This document shows positions 6,299-13,850 of a DNA stretch of 13,877 nt, piece by piece. The notes under the pieces are model-generated. The model made no database searches and had not been told where the DNA came from. It saw only the letters and a list, made by a program, of their open reading frames with translations. How positions within the stretch are numbered: position 1 is the stretch's first letter; every line of letters starts with the position of its first letter. Location of the stretch: the NCBI GenBank assembly GCA_020630455.1, contig JAHDBK010000039.1:1-13877 (forward strand). Direction: 5' to 3'. The position numbers and the translations under genes were made by a program. Origin of the DNA: Saprospiraceae bacterium. GTDB lineage: Bacteria > Bacteroidota > Bacteroidia > Chitinophagales > Saprospiraceae.

Positions 6299-7114
6299 AT
6301 GAAAAAAATTATTGCTATAATATTCTTATTCTCTATTCTAAGCCTAGATATTCAAGCACAAAGAGGTTGGGAGGTAGGTGGTTGGATCGGTGCATCCAAT
6401 TACTTTGGAGATTTGAATACTCGTTTTAATGTAAAATTTGGCAGTCCAGCTGGTGGCTTGATAGGAAGATATAATTTTAACAACCGCATAGGTGTAAAAT
6501 TTGGCGTAAATTATGGAAACTTAAGAGCAGATGATGCTGAAAGTAAAAATTCTTTTGAACAGAGAAGAAATTTGAGTTTTAATTCTCATATTTTTGAAGG
6601 GACTACACAGCTCGAATTTAACTTTTTCCCTTATGACCATGGTAGTTATGATAATTTCTATACTCCCTATGTATTTGCAGGTTTTAATGTTTTCCATTTC
6701 AACCCTCGTGCTAAATATGAAGGAGATTGGGTGAAGCTTCAACCACTAGGAACTGAAGGGCAATTCAAGGGAAGTGAATATTTTTTGACACAACTTGGAT
6801 TGGTTTATGGTTTGGGAATGAAATGGGATATTTCTGATGATTGGAGCATGAATTTTGAACTTGGAGCTAGATACCTCTTTACCGATTATGTGGATGATGT
6901 AAGTGATGTATATCCAGAAAAAGATGACTTAGAGTCTTTAAGAGGAGATTTAGCGGTTGCACTTTCTGACCGTTCGCTTCCTGACGATGAAGGAATGCAA
7001 ATTGGAGAAGCAGGAAGATTTAGAGGTGACCCAACAACTAAAGATACTTATACTATGATTGGAATAGGTATTGTGAAATATTTCGGAAAAGTACGATGTT
7101 ATAGATTTAACTAA
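6299..7114 (+). CDS. Outer-membrane beta-barrel protein, DUF6089-like
   Basis: 271 residues. The N-terminus is a clear signal peptide ('KKIIAIIFLFSILSLDIQA', cleavage before QRGW). The mature protein begins 'WEVGGWIGASNYFGDLN', a hallmark of the Bacteroidota DUF6089 outer-membrane family, and continues with alternating aromatic and hydrophobic strands ('GGLIGRYNFNNRIGVKFGVNYG', 'YTPYVFAGFNVFHFNP', 'LGLVYGLGMKWDISDDWSMNFELGARYLFTDYVDDVS'), which fits a small barrel of about eight strands. The C-terminal strand 'IGIGIVKYFG' is followed by a short tail with a cysteine. It is a single-gene unit: divergent from lpxK and ended by the strong terminator at 7140-7178. The molecular role of the family is not established; a structural or assembly role in the envelope is possible, and adjacency to lpxK may be chance. 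Confidence 0.85.
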   Translation: MKKIIAIIFLFSILSLDIQAQRGWEVGGWIGASNYFGDLNTRFNVKFGSPAGGLIGRYNFNNRIGVKFGVNYGNLRADDAESKNSFEQRRNLSFNSHIFEGTTQLEFNFFPYDHGSYDNFYTPYVFAGFNVFHFNPRAKYEGDWVKLQPLGTEGQFKGSEYFLTQLGLVYGLGMKWDISDDWSMNFELGARYLFTDYVDDVSDVYPEKDDLESLRGDLAVALSDRSLPDDEGMQIGEAGRFRGDPTTKDTYTMIGIGIVKYFGKVRCYRFN

Positions 7115-7139
7115 GAGTCTTTTTATTTTTATAAAAATA

Positions 7140-7178
7140 AAAACAGCCCGTATGAAAATAAATCATACGGGCTGTTTT
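7140..7178. terminator. Bidirectional terminator between convergent genes
   Basis: A perfect 16-bp stem (7140-7155 with 7163-7178, core ACAGCCCGTATGA) with a 7-nt loop. T-rich tracts follow on both strands: GTTTTATT on plus and GTTTTTATTTTT on minus. It serves both the DUF6089-like gene (plus) and the cystathionine enzyme gene (minus). A separate 24-bp AT-only palindrome (7120-7143) overlaps its left edge. Confidence 0.95.
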
Positions 7179-7197
7179 ATTATAAATTTAAAAATAG

Positions 7198-8343
7198 CTA
7201 AGCTTTTGCCAAAGCATTTTTTAAATCTTTTATTAAATCATCTACATCTTCTACACCTACACTAAGACGAATAAGAGAATCCGTTAATCCCACCTTCATT
7301 CTTTCTTTTTTAGGAATAGAAGCGTGAGTCATAGAAGCAGGGTGTCCAATTAGAGATTCAACACCTCCTAAAGATTCAGCTAAAAGAAAATAATGTGTAT
7401 TGCTTAATACTTTTACAGCCTTTTTATAGCTATCTCCTTTCAAATCAAAAGAAACCATAGCACCAAACATTCTCATTTGTTTTTTAGCTACCTTATGACT
7501 CGGGTGACTTTTGTAACCAGGATAATTTACTCTATTTATTGCTGGGTGATTTTTTAAAAAGTCAGCAATTTTTACTGCATTTTCACAAGCACGTTGTACT
7601 CTTAAATGTAAAGTTTTGATACCTCTTAACATTAAGAAACAGTCTTGTGGGCCAGGTACTGCACCAACGGCATTTTGAATAAAATAAAAATGCTCAGCCA
7701 TTTTTTCTTCTTTACAAATTACAACACCCATAACGACATCAGAATGTCCTCCTAGGTATTTAGTACAAGAATGTAGAACCAAATCAGCTCCTAAATCTAG
7801 AGGATTCTGTAAATAAGGCGAAGCAAAAGTATTGTCTACACAAACCATTATGCCTTTACTTTTAGCAATTTTGCAAACAGCTTTAATGTCTATAATATTG
7901 AGCATTGGATTAGTTGGAGTTTCAATCCAAATCAATTTAGTGTTTTTATTGATTGCTTTTTTGACAATATTAGTATCTGTCATGTCAACAAAATTAGACT
8001 GAATACCATATCTTTCATGAACTCTAACCAATTGTCTATAAGAGCCACCATACAAATCATTAGTACTTAAAACCTCATCACCTGGATTTAGTAATCTAAT
8101 TACAGCATCCATAGCCGCCAATCCACTACTGTAACAAATAGCTTTTGCTCCGTTTTCAAGTGCTGCTAAATTGTTTTGTAAAGCATCACGAGTGGGGTTT
8201 TGAGTCCTAGCATACTCATAGCCCTTATGTTTACCTGGAGCTTCTTGTACATACGTTGATGTTTGATAAATAGGAGTCATTACTGCTCCTGATACTGGGT
8301 CGGGTTCTATTCCTGCATGTATTACCTTTGTACCAAATTTCAT
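7198..8343 (-). CDS. Cystathionine gamma-synthase/gamma-lyase family PLP enzyme
   Basis: 381 residues, the standard length of Cys/Met-metabolism PLP enzymes. The PLP Schiff-base lysine is K195 in 'HSCTKYLGGHSD'. Other family landmarks are 'YEYARTQNPTR' (42-52, Tyr/Arg contacting the cofactor phosphate of the partner subunit), Y98 in 'DLYGG' (ring stacking), D170 in 'VCVDNTF' (PLP nitrogen), 'AESLGGVESL' (322-331) and R359 in 'IRLSVG' (substrate carboxylate). The enzyme either joins an activated homoserine with cysteine (MetB) or splits cystathionine to cysteine (CGL/MccB). Sequence alone does not separate these, and many members do both. It lies downstream of pdxA, which makes its cofactor, but a hairpin with a U-run between them suggests partly separate transcripts. 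It ends 20 bp from the shared terminator. Confidence 0.93.
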   Translation of the reverse strand: MKFGTKVIHAGIEPDPVSGAVMTPIYQTSTYVQEAPGKHKGYEYARTQNPTRDALQNNLAALENGAKAICYSSGLAAMDAVIRLLNPGDEVLSTNDLYGGSYRQLVRVHERYGIQSNFVDMTDTNIVKKAINKNTKLIWIETPTNPMLNIIDIKAVCKIAKSKGIMVCVDNTFASPYLQNPLDLGADLVLHSCTKYLGGHSDVVMGVVICKEEKMAEHFYFIQNAVGAVPGPQDCFLMLRGIKTLHLRVQRACENAVKIADFLKNHPAINRVNYPGYKSHPSHKVAKKQMRMFGAMVSFDLKGDSYKKAVKVLSNTHYFLLAESLGGVESLIGHPASMTHASIPKKERMKVGLTDSLIRLSVGVEDVDDLIKDLKNALAKA

Positions 8344-8362
8344 TATTGTTTATTTTTTATGA

Positions 8363-8407
8363 TGAAAAAAAATAGACTATAACCAATAATTTCTAATAGA
8401 GTCTATT
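8363..8407 (-). terminator. Probable terminator after pdxA
   Basis: In the minus-strand transcript an 8-bp stem (AATAGACT at 8400-8407 with AGTCTATT at 8371-8378) is followed immediately by a run of eight U. The stem overlaps the last base pairs of the pdxA stop codon, and the loop is long (21 nt), so some read-through into the cystathionine gene is likely. Confidence 0.55.
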
Positions 8408-9467
8408 ATTCGTCTTCTGGTTGTATTTCATTTTCAATAGCAACATGCTCAACTTTATTAGCATGGTCTTCTTGATAATTTTTCCTATTTGTATAAATAT
8501 CTTTTGAGAGATAGATGGCTTTTCTCATAGAATCAATATTTGCCATATTTTTTCCAACAATGTCAAAAGCTGTTCCGTGATCAGGAGATGTTCTAACGAT
8601 GGGTATTCCAGCCGTATAATTCACACCTTCACCAAATGAAATAGCTTTAAAAGGAATGAGGCCTTGGTCGTGATACATTGCTAATATTCCATCAAATTTT
8701 TTATATTGATTAGAACCGAAGAAACCATCAGCAGGATAAGGTCCCATAGCCATTATGCCATTTGATTTTGCTTCTTCAAGCGTAGGTATTATGACATCAA
8801 TTTCTTCTTTGCCTATAACTCCTCCATCTCCTGCATGAGGATTAAGTCCTAAAACAGCAATAATAGGTTTTTCAACACCAAAATCCTCTTTTAAACTCTG
8901 ATTAAAGATGCGTAATTTCTTAAGAATATTTTTTTTATTAATTTTATTAGCTACATCTTTTACAGGGATATGACTAGTAACTACGGCTACTCGCAAATCA
9001 TTGCTAACCATTGTCATTAGGCTTTCTTGAACTTCTAGCTGCTTTGTAATAAATTCTGTGTGACCAGCATAAGGAAAATTGGCTAGATTCATCGCCTTTT
9101 TGTGAATCGGAGCAGTTACTAAGGTATCTATTAGTCCATTTTTAATGTCTTGTACTGCTTTTTCTAATGCTATATATGCAAATTTTCCTCCATCTTCAGT
9201 TACTTGTCCTAATGAAATATTAGCATTTTCATTCCAACAATTCAATACGTTTAATTTGCCTTCATAGGCAGTATCTGCGGAATTAATTCCTTGAAACCTT
9301 ATATTATCATTAATTAAGTTTTTATGATATGATATTACTTTAGTGGACGCATATACAATTGGAGTATAATCTTTTAGCATTCTTTCATCACTAAATATTT
9401 TTAATATTATCTCTGCTCCAACGCCATTAATATCTCCAATAGAGATTCCTACTTTTATTTTTTCCAT
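8406..9467 (-). CDS. pdxA: 4-hydroxythreonine-4-phosphate dehydrogenase PdxA
   Basis: PdxA oxidises 4-phosphohydroxy-L-threonine with NAD in the DXP-dependent branch of pyridoxal phosphate synthesis; PdxJ then uses the product. The 353 residues carry all three metal-binding histidines at the same numbers as in E. coli: H166 ('TSHIPVKDV'), H211 ('LNPHAGDGG') and H266 ('YHDQGLIPFK'). The 'YAGHTEF' segment (H136) and 'RTSPDHGTAFDI' near residue 292 are also typical. The N-terminus 'VGISIGDINGVGAEIILK' fits the family (GDPxGIGPE-like). The last ~20 residues are acidic and look disordered. It sits between the M17 aminopeptidase and a PLP-dependent enzyme on the same strand, with gaps of 85 and 62 bp. 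No pdxJ is present in the window. Confidence 0.96.
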   Translation of the reverse strand: MEKIKVGISIGDINGVGAEIILKIFSDERMLKDYTPIVYASTKVISYHKNLINDNIRFQGINSADTAYEGKLNVLNCWNENANISLGQVTEDGGKFAYIALEKAVQDIKNGLIDTLVTAPIHKKAMNLANFPYAGHTEFITKQLEVQESLMTMVSNDLRVAVVTSHIPVKDVANKINKKNILKKLRIFNQSLKEDFGVEKPIIAVLGLNPHAGDGGVIGKEEIDVIIPTLEEAKSNGIMAMGPYPADGFFGSNQYKKFDGILAMYHDQGLIPFKAISFGEGVNYTAGIPIVRTSPDHGTAFDIVGKNMANIDSMRKAIYLSKDIYTNRKNYQEDHANKVEHVAIENEIQPEDE

Positions 9468-9495
9468 TATTTATAATGTATCTTATTTTATGTAT

Positions 9496-9550
9496 AAATA
9501 ATAAAGGTGTTATAACTACAATTAAAACTGTCGCTAATTCTTTATTATTT
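9496..9550. repeat. Inverted repeat in the pepA-pdxA gap
   Basis: Perfect 11-bp arms AAATAATAAAG (9496-9506) and CTTTATTATTT (9540-9550) with a 33-nt spacer, just past the aminopeptidase stop. No proper U-tract follows, so terminator function is doubtful. The same 11-mer arms form the core of the palindrome at 13771-13820. Confidence 0.55.
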
Positions 9551-9552
9551 TT

Positions 9553-11001
9553 TTATTTAATTTTAAAATATTGATTTAAAAAATCAAAAATTAAACGAAC
9601 AGCTACGCCTGTTCCTTCCTTGGTTCTGTAAGCAGATTTTTTATGTAAATATGCCATTCCAGCAATATCAAAATGCAGCCATGGGTAATCAGTGAAATGT
9701 TGTAAAAACATTCCAGCAGTAATCATCCCAGCGTAAGGAGCTCCTAAGTTTTTGATATCTGCAATATCAGATTTTATAGTTTCTCCATATTCACGCCAAA
9801 TTGGAAATTCTACTACTCTTTCATAAGTATTAAAACCACTATCCTCCATTTGATACTTTACTTTGGAATCTGCATTACCCATATAAGCGACACCTTCTGG
9901 TCCTAAAGCCACAGCAGCAGAACCCGTCAAAGTAGCAAAATCTAATACTAATTCTGGGTCGTATTGCTTAGCGTAATGTAATGCATCTGCTAAAGTCATT
10001 CTACCTTCAGCATCAGTGTTTAAAATTTCTACAGTAATGCCGCTATAAGTTGTTATTACATCACCTGGTAGATAAGCATCTTTGCCTGGTCTGTTATCTG
10101 TTGCAGCTACTAAGGCTACTAAATGAACAGGTAATTTATTTTTAGCAGCGGCAATCATCATACCTAAAACTCCAGCAGCTCCAGCCATGTCGCATTTCAT
10201 AAAGTCCATAGAGTTTTTAGTAGGTTTTAGACTTACTCCGCCTGTATCAAACATGACTCCTTTTCCTACCAAAACAATGGGTTTGCTATTTTTAGCATTC
10301 TTAGGTTTCCATTCCATGATATTAAAAGTAGGTGGAACATAAGAGCCTAAATTCACGGCTAGTAGTCCTCCCATTTTTAATTTCTCTATCTCTTTCTTTT
10401 GTAAAACTTTTGTACTAAAACCATATTTTTTTCCTGCTGCTTCTACCTCTTTAGAAAATTGAGGAGCATTCATAAATGAATGAGGCTCATTGACTAAATC
10501 TCTAGCTTTACAAGTAGCTTCTAAGACAGCATCTAAGGAATTGAAATCTTTTTTGCTAATACAAGAAGCGTGAATAGAAACTTTTTCTAAACAGCTTTTT
10601 TTAGCTTCTTTATTTTTATCAGAAAAATACTTTAAAAACTGATAATTAGCCAATACCAATCCTTCAGCATATTCATTCATTCTATTAGTGTCGGCATGTG
10701 ATATTAGGGTGACCGATTTTATTTTATATTGCTGAATTTTTTCAAGCATATCCGCAGCAGCAATACGTGCGTTTTCTTTATTTTCTGCTTCACTTTGACC
10801 ATCTTCAGGCAAAATTTGAATAAATGCAAAATTTATAGCTTTAGGAAAAACAAATGTTTTTACTTTATTTTTAATGCCTTCTACAAAGACACTGATTTCA
10901 CCAGATGTCAAATAATTATCAGTCCAATCCAAATTTTTACCATCAGAAAGAATAACTAGGTCGTTTTTTAATGAATTGGTTCTTTTGAAAGTTGTATTCA
11001 T
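9553..11001 (-). CDS. M17-family leucyl aminopeptidase (cytosol aminopeptidase)
   Basis: Two-metal exopeptidase that removes N-terminal residues, often leucine, in the cytoplasm. The family signature NTDAEGRM is at 328-335. Metal and catalytic residues can be placed by alignment with E. coli PepA: K247 and D252 ('VGKGVMFDTGG'), K259 ('SLKP'), D271 ('MKCDMAGA'), D330, E332 and R334. All are present, so the enzyme should be active. 482 residues is normal. The N-terminal ~170 residues form the less conserved macrodomain-like part. No signal peptide is seen. In E. coli PepA also acts as a DNA-binding factor, but nothing here shows that. It is divergent from pgi. A TAnnTTTG box at 11032-11039 is well placed for its promoter. 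pdxA follows after 85 bp and may be co-transcribed. Confidence 0.93.
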   Translation of the reverse strand: MNTTFKRTNSLKNDLVILSDGKNLDWTDNYLTSGEISVFVEGIKNKVKTFVFPKAINFAFIQILPEDGQSEAENKENARIAAADMLEKIQQYKIKSVTLISHADTNRMNEYAEGLVLANYQFLKYFSDKNKEAKKSCLEKVSIHASCISKKDFNSLDAVLEATCKARDLVNEPHSFMNAPQFSKEVEAAGKKYGFSTKVLQKKEIEKLKMGGLLAVNLGSYVPPTFNIMEWKPKNAKNSKPIVLVGKGVMFDTGGVSLKPTKNSMDFMKCDMAGAAGVLGMMIAAAKNKLPVHLVALVAATDNRPGKDAYLPGDVITTYSGITVEILNTDAEGRMTLADALHYAKQYDPELVLDFATLTGSAAVALGPEGVAYMGNADSKVKYQMEDSGFNTYERVVEFPIWREYGETIKSDIADIKNLGAPYAGMITAGMFLQHFTDYPWLHFDIAGMAYLHKKSAYRTKEGTGVAVRLIFDFLNQYFKIK

Positions 11002-11031
11002 TATAAATGATTTTAATCAATCGAATTTATG

Positions 11032-11039
11032 CAAAGATA
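11032..11039 (-). promoter_or_regulatory. -7 box for the M17 aminopeptidase gene
   Basis: On the minus strand this reads TATCTTTG, an exact TAnnTTTG, ending 30 bp before the ATG at 11001. No convincing -33 TTTG is found at 17-23 bp upstream. Confidence 0.45.
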
Positions 11040-11087
11040 AAATAATTCATCTAAAGTCTTTAACATTTGTTCTTTTTTAGTTTTTAA

Positions 11088-11250
11088 TAGACCTTATTAC
11101 GAAAAATTGATTATAGCTAAATTGTCTTTTTAATGATATTCTTCGTTATTCCTCTCAAACATAGCTACGGCTATGCTTTTCGAGAAATGCCTCGACTATA
11201 ATTAAAAATACTAATTTTCCTTTCATAAAAAATTTTGAGAATAAGGTCTA
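11088..11250. mobile_element. MITE/REP-like palindromic element in the aminopeptidase-pgi gap
   Basis: A 163-bp non-coding block bounded by perfect 11-bp terminal inverted repeats, TAGACCTTATT (11088-11098) and AATAAGGTCTA (11240-11250). Inside, 11127-11208 is an imperfect palindrome: two 39-nt arms with about 25 complementary positions around a perfect CATAGC-TACG-GCTATG hairpin (11160-11175). The symmetry continues weakly between the core and the ends. This is the structure of a small non-autonomous element (MITE) or a REP-type repeat. If the outer TA is a target duplication, as made by IS630/Tc1-type transposases, the true ends would be GACCTTATT. It encodes no protein, and no second copy is in the window, so mobility is inferred from structure only. 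Confidence 0.6.
11160..11175. repeat. Perfect hairpin at the centre of the MITE-like element
   Basis: CATAGC and GCTATG arms enclose TACG. It is the GC-richest and best-conserved-looking part of the element and lies at its symmetry centre. Neighbouring CGAG (11181-11184) and CTCG (11191-11194) could form a second small hairpin. Confidence 0.7.
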
Positions 11251-11267
11251 AAATATATCTATATTTG
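11234..11267 (+). promoter_or_regulatory. Candidate promoter of pgi
   Basis: TTTG (11234-11237) and, after 22 bp, TATATTTG (11260-11267), an exact TAnnTTTG. The -7 box ends 30 bp before the ATG at 11298. The -33 half lies inside the MITE-like element, the -7 half outside it. Confidence 0.5.
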
Positions 11268-11297
11268 TTCAAAAATATAATAAAATTATTCAATACA

Positions 11298-12941
11298 ATG
11301 GAAAAAATCAATCCAATACATACTCAAGCTTGGCAAGAATTAATAGCTCATTATGAAGAAATGCAATTAGTGCAAATGAAAGATTTGTTCAAGCAAAATG
11401 AAAGCCGATTTAATGATTTTTCCATTAAAAAAGAGGACTTTTTATTAGATTTTTCTAAAAATATTATTACTAAAAAAACACTAGATTTATTATTTCAATT
11501 AGCTAAAGAGTGCCGTTTGAAAGAAGCTATAAATGCTATGTATAATGGTGAGAAAATCAATCAGACTGAAGGGCGTTCGGTAATGCATATAGCATTGCGT
11601 TATCAAGGAGAAGAGCTTGAAGTAGATGGTGAAGATGTCATGCCTTTTGTAAGAAAAGTTTTAAAAAGCATGAAAGAATGTAGCGAGGCAATTATCTCTG
11701 AAAATTGGAAAGGATATACTGGAAAAGCGATAACTGATATTGTAAATATTGGAATAGGGGGTTCAGATTTAGGACCTGTTATGGTAACAGAGGCACTCAA
11801 GAAATACAAGACTCGTTTGAATGTTCATTTTGTGTCAAATGTTGATGCTACTCATTTGGTAGAGACGCTTGAACAACTTCATCCAGAAACCACTTTGTTT
11901 ATCATTGCATCTAAAACATTTACGACTCAAGAAACGATGACTAATGCTTTTTCTGCTAGAGAGTGGTTTTTAGAAAAAGCAAAAAAGAAAGAATACATTG
12001 CTCAACATTTTGTAGCGGCTTCAACCAACGCTGAAAAAGTAAAAGCTTTTGGAATTAGTGAACAGAATATGTTTCCTTTTAAGGATTGGGTAGGAGGTAG
12101 GTATTCCTTGACATCATCAATAGGTTTGTCAATTTGTTTAGCTATTGGATATGATAATTTTGATGCTTTACTAAAGGGATATGATGCAATGGATAGTCAT
12201 TTTAAAAATGAATCTTTTGAAAAGAATATGCCTGTTATTTTAGCATTGATTGGTATTTGGTACAATAATTTTTTTGAAGCAAAATCAGAAGCGATTTTAC
12301 CTTATGACCAATACCTACACCGTTTTGCTGCTTATTTTCAACAAGCCAATATGGAAAGCAATGGCAAAAGTGTAGATAGGAGTGGAAAAGAAGTGAATTA
12401 TTCTACAGGACCAATAATTTGGGGCGAACCTGGTACTAATGGGCAACATGCTTTTTATCAATTAATCCATCAAGGTACACAAATGATTCCTTGTGATTTT
12501 ATAGCTCCAGCTCAATCGCATAATCCTTTGGGCGATCATCATGAAAAATTAATTGCTAATTTTATTGCTCAAACAGAAGCCTTAATGATGGGTAAAACTG
12601 CAGATGAAGTAAGGACTGAATTGGAAGAACAAGGGAAAAGCAAAGCGGAAATTCAAAAATTATTGTCATTTAAAGTCTTTGAAGGAAACAAACCTACTAA
12701 TAGTATTTTAGTTAAAAAAATAACACCTTTCGTATTGGGACAATTAATAGCTTTATACGAACATAAAATATTTGTACAAGGAGTCATTTGGAATATTTAT
12801 TCGTTCGACCAATGGGGCGTAGAATTGGGCAAACAACTCGCAAAGAGAATATTACCACAATTAAAAAGTGAAGCTACATCTTCAAAACACGATGCATCCA
12901 CTCAAGCATTAATTAATCAGTTTAAAGAATGGAAGAATTAA
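11298..12941 (+). CDS. pgi: Glucose-6-phosphate isomerase
   Basis: Interconverts glucose-6-phosphate and fructose-6-phosphate in glycolysis and gluconeogenesis; cytoplasmic. From the ATG at 11298 the product has 547 residues, close to E. coli Pgi (549). The frame is open further up to a TTG at 11235, but those 21 extra residues are basic and unlike the family and would start inside the mobile-type element, so I reject them. Landmarks: 'IGIGGSDLGP' (151-160, sugar-phosphate loop), 'VGGRYSLTSSIGLSI' (265-279, signature 1), E353 in 'MESNGK', H384 in 'NGQHAF', and K512 at the end of signature 2 'FDQWGVELGK'. These match the catalytic Glu, His and Lys of the eukaryotic-like large Pgi form. It is a single-gene unit, divergent from the aminopeptidase and convergent, with a 7-bp gap, on the lipoprotein gene. 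Confidence 0.97.
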   Translation: MEKINPIHTQAWQELIAHYEEMQLVQMKDLFKQNESRFNDFSIKKEDFLLDFSKNIITKKTLDLLFQLAKECRLKEAINAMYNGEKINQTEGRSVMHIALRYQGEELEVDGEDVMPFVRKVLKSMKECSEAIISENWKGYTGKAITDIVNIGIGGSDLGPVMVTEALKKYKTRLNVHFVSNVDATHLVETLEQLHPETTLFIIASKTFTTQETMTNAFSAREWFLEKAKKKEYIAQHFVAASTNAEKVKAFGISEQNMFPFKDWVGGRYSLTSSIGLSICLAIGYDNFDALLKGYDAMDSHFKNESFEKNMPVILALIGIWYNNFFEAKSEAILPYDQYLHRFAAYFQQANMESNGKSVDRSGKEVNYSTGPIIWGEPGTNGQHAFYQLIHQGTQMIPCDFIAPAQSHNPLGDHHEKLIANFIAQTEALMMGKTADEVRTELEEQGKSKAEIQKLLSFKVFEGNKPTNSILVKKITPFVLGQLIALYEHKIFVQGVIWNIYSFDQWGVELGKQLAKRILPQLKSEATSSKHDASTQALINQFKEWKN

Positions 12942-12948
12942 ATATGCC

Positions 12949-13707
12949 CTAATCAAAATCATAATCTAGTTGTTTAGACCAAAAAAGCCTTGATTTCTTT
13001 TTAAATTCTTCTACACTTAGAATATTGCTTAGATGATAAACGATATTCATTGTACCTACTCGGTATTGTTTATAAACCAAACCTAAGTCTTCTGCATAAA
13101 TTTCTGTCATGTGATTATAGTGGTCATAATCTCCTTGTTCAGTATCTTTAAATTGCATGAGGTCGTTTACCTCAAATAATATAGCTGGGATGTCTTTACC
13201 TTTATAAGTATATATAGTATCTCTTAGGTATTTGCGTTCTCTAAGAAGCCTTACTTTTTCGGTCTTGTTATCTGGATTAGTAAATTTAATTTCATAAGGG
13301 AAAAAGCCACCATTTTCGCTAACTTGGAAGGGGTAAAGTGTTGGGGAAATAATCCTAGCTTTAAAAACTTCCTCTTTTAAGGAATCATTATTAGTAGAAT
13401 AAAAAAAATGTTCTTTTGCAAGAATTCCATTGCTCACTATTTCATTTAAAGTTCTTTGTTGAGGAATAAAACTATAATTAAAATTACGAGATACTAGATA
13501 TTTTCCTGTATCTGTTTCTATTGCCTTAAAAGACCAATAATAAGGAGGTAAAGAATCTTTGTTTGGAGATTGATATTCGTATATCTTAGTTGTCTTTGAA
13601 TCTTCAAATGAACAATAATATTTAGATACATCTATCTTTTTATTATTATCACAAGATGTTAGGGCTAATATTAATATTAATATAAAAAATAAATTATTAG
13701 ACCACAT
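12949..13707 (-). CDS. Uncharacterised lipoprotein
   Basis: 252 residues, no family recognised. The N-terminus is a lipoprotein signal peptide: a hydrophobic stretch ('LFFILILILALTSC') ends in the lipobox LTSC with the lipidated cysteine at residue 19, followed by DNNKK. The mature part is rich in Tyr, Asp, Asn and Lys and alternates polar and hydrophobic residues, as expected for a beta-rich periplasmic or surface domain. It has no repeats or further membrane segments. The C-terminal part contains 'DLGLVYKQYRVGTMNIVYHLSN', the kind of strand seen in proteins that report bound lipid or act as envelope scaffolds, but this is not evidence of function. It starts at ATG 13707, convergent with pgi (stop codons 7 bp apart, no terminator visible between them), and is divergent from the gene at the right edge across a large palindrome. 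Confidence 0.85.
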   Translation of the reverse strand: MWSNNLFFILILILALTSCDNNKKIDVSKYYCSFEDSKTTKIYEYQSPNKDSLPPYYWSFKAIETDTGKYLVSRNFNYSFIPQQRTLNEIVSNGILAKEHFFYSTNNDSLKEEVFKARIISPTLYPFQVSENGGFFPYEIKFTNPDNKTEKVRLLRERKYLRDTIYTYKGKDIPAILFEVNDLMQFKDTEQGDYDHYNHMTEIYAEDLGLVYKQYRVGTMNIVYHLSNILSVEEFKKKSRLFWSKQLDYDFD

Positions 13708-13770
13708 GTTTTTTGATTTTAATTGAGTTTAAATATAAATTTTACTATTTAGTGTTATACTTTTGTCGAT

Positions 13771-13820
13771 AATAAAACATTAAATAATAAAGAAAGTTCT
13801 TTATTATTTAATGTTTTATT
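13771..13820. repeat. 50-bp palindrome with perfect 24-bp arms
   Basis: The arms (13771-13794 and 13797-13820) are fully complementary and are separated only by AG. The sequence is AT-rich (outer end AATAAAACATT). It lies between two divergent gene starts, about 63 bp from the lipoprotein ATG and 30 bp from the plus-strand ATG. It could form a cruciform, act as an operator, or form a hairpin in an RNA reading through it. Neither strand shows a long U-run right after the stem, and its position does not suit a terminator for either neighbour. Confidence 0.85.
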
Positions 13821-13850
13821 TATTAAGAGCATGTTTAAATTTTAATCTTT

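Noticed and set aside
9496..9550. Terminator of the aminopeptidase gene
   Set aside because: The 33-nt loop and lack of a clean U-run make it a poor terminator. It is kept as an inverted repeat only.
11235..11297. N-terminal extension of pgi from a TTG at 11235
   Set aside because: The 21 extra residues do not resemble Pgi, begin inside the palindromic element, and overlap the likely promoter. ATG 11298 gives the normal length.
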